Assembly: GCA_019310485.1 (NCBI GenBank)
Contig: JAFDEF010000021.1
Coordinates: forward strand, 1-42,208
DNA length: 42,208 nt
DNA from: Deltaproteobacteria bacterium
GTDB lineage: Bacteria; Desulfobacterota; DSM-4660; Desulfatiglandales; HGW-15
Direction: 5' to 3'
A program made the translations under genes and the position numbers. The notes under the pieces were generated by a model. It worked only from the letters and a program-made list of their open reading frames with translations. It searched no databases and was not told the DNA's origin. This document shows, in pieces, positions 42,093 through 42,208 of this stretch (its first letter is position 1; every line of letters begins with the position of its first letter).

Positions 42093-42142
42093 GGTGGCCT
42101 CCCAAAATACCCCACCTGTGGCCACTTCAAAATACCCCACCC
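42093..42142. mobile_element. IS21-like terminal repeats (element continues beyond the window)
   Basis: CAAAATACCCCACC occurs at 42103-42116 and again at 42128-42141, each preceded by TGGCC, a 25-bp period. Multiple short direct repeats of this kind with TGGCCAC and CCCCAC blocks resemble the ends of IS21-family elements. No transposase is in the window. The last 35 bases (GGGGACAGAACGTACACA) also resemble sequence around REP-type transposases. Confidence 0.45.
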
Positions 42143-42208
42143 AGCAAGACTGATTTGCCATTAAGAGATTGCTGAAAACGGGGACAGAACGTACACACTC
42201 CCATTTGT

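Overview
The window reads as a chromosome segment of an anaerobic bacterium, most likely a Desulfobacterota (delta-proteobacterial) sulfate reducer or syntroph. The signs are: a four-subunit 2-oxoacid:ferredoxin oxidoreductase, a tungsten-type aldehyde:ferredoxin oxidoreductase (AOR) with its own MoaD/ThiS protein, formate-tetrahydrofolate ligase, ADP-forming acyl-CoA synthetase, TRAP/TAXI uptake, a benzoyl-CoA-reductase-like set, and a probable selenoprotein. Taxonomy is inferred from gene content only; there is no rRNA in the window.

Layout. 1-6.3 kb (minus): start of an IS630-like transposase at the edge, a C_GCAxxG_C_C redox protein, two SDR dehydrogenases, porB-porA-porD-porG, and an IclR regulator whose 15-bp palindrome occurs both in front of iclR and in front of porG. 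6.4-11.6 kb (minus): a FAD flavoprotein, a two-cluster ferredoxin, a TAXI binding protein and a fused TRAP permease, with a 13-bp perfect hairpin between the last two. 12.1-22.9 kb (plus): a GlcD-GlcF/HdrD-like fusion, an acyl-CoA ligase, a thiolase-like protein, a terminator, a gene remnant and MITE-like repeat, then activase, BcrC-like, BcrB-like and activase, the four-subunit make-up of ATP-dependent (class I, Bzd-type) benzoyl-CoA reductase. 23.0-32.9 kb (minus): fhs, then a run consisting of DUF89 protein, TGS GTPase, a two-subunit flavin/Fe-S dehydrogenase, AOR and MoaD/ThiS. 33.1-36.2 kb: sugar nucleotidyltransferase, tRNA-Thr(CGU), pyrF, a hotdog thioesterase and an anchored unknown protein. 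36.4-37.6 kb (minus): a three-gene DsrE/F/H-like operon. 37.8-42.2 kb (plus): nicotinate phosphoribosyltransferase, then a KptA-like gene and an ADP-forming acyl-CoA synthetase enclosed by a 48-bp inverted repeat, and IS-like sequence at the right edge.

Main discovery. The first gene of the DsrE/F/H-like operon (37640 to 37287, minus) appears to stop after 75 codons at UGA, but the same frame continues for 41 more codons to a normal stop just before the next gene's ribosome binding site. The UGA sits where DsrE/TusD has its sulfur-carrying cysteine, makes a U-G-T-C motif, and is followed at a suitable distance by a hairpin with a GGUCU apical loop, as in the bacterial selenocysteine insertion element of E. 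coli fdhF. I read it as a selenocysteine-containing DsrE-like protein.

How it may fit together (inference): the TRAP system and acyl-CoA ligases import and activate an organic, perhaps aromatic, acid; the class I reductase dearomatises the CoA ester with ATP and reduced ferredoxin; POR and AOR supply low-potential electrons; and the fused FAD/Fe-S protein and flavoprotein-ferredoxin pair move electrons between acyl-CoA chemistry and the respiratory chain.
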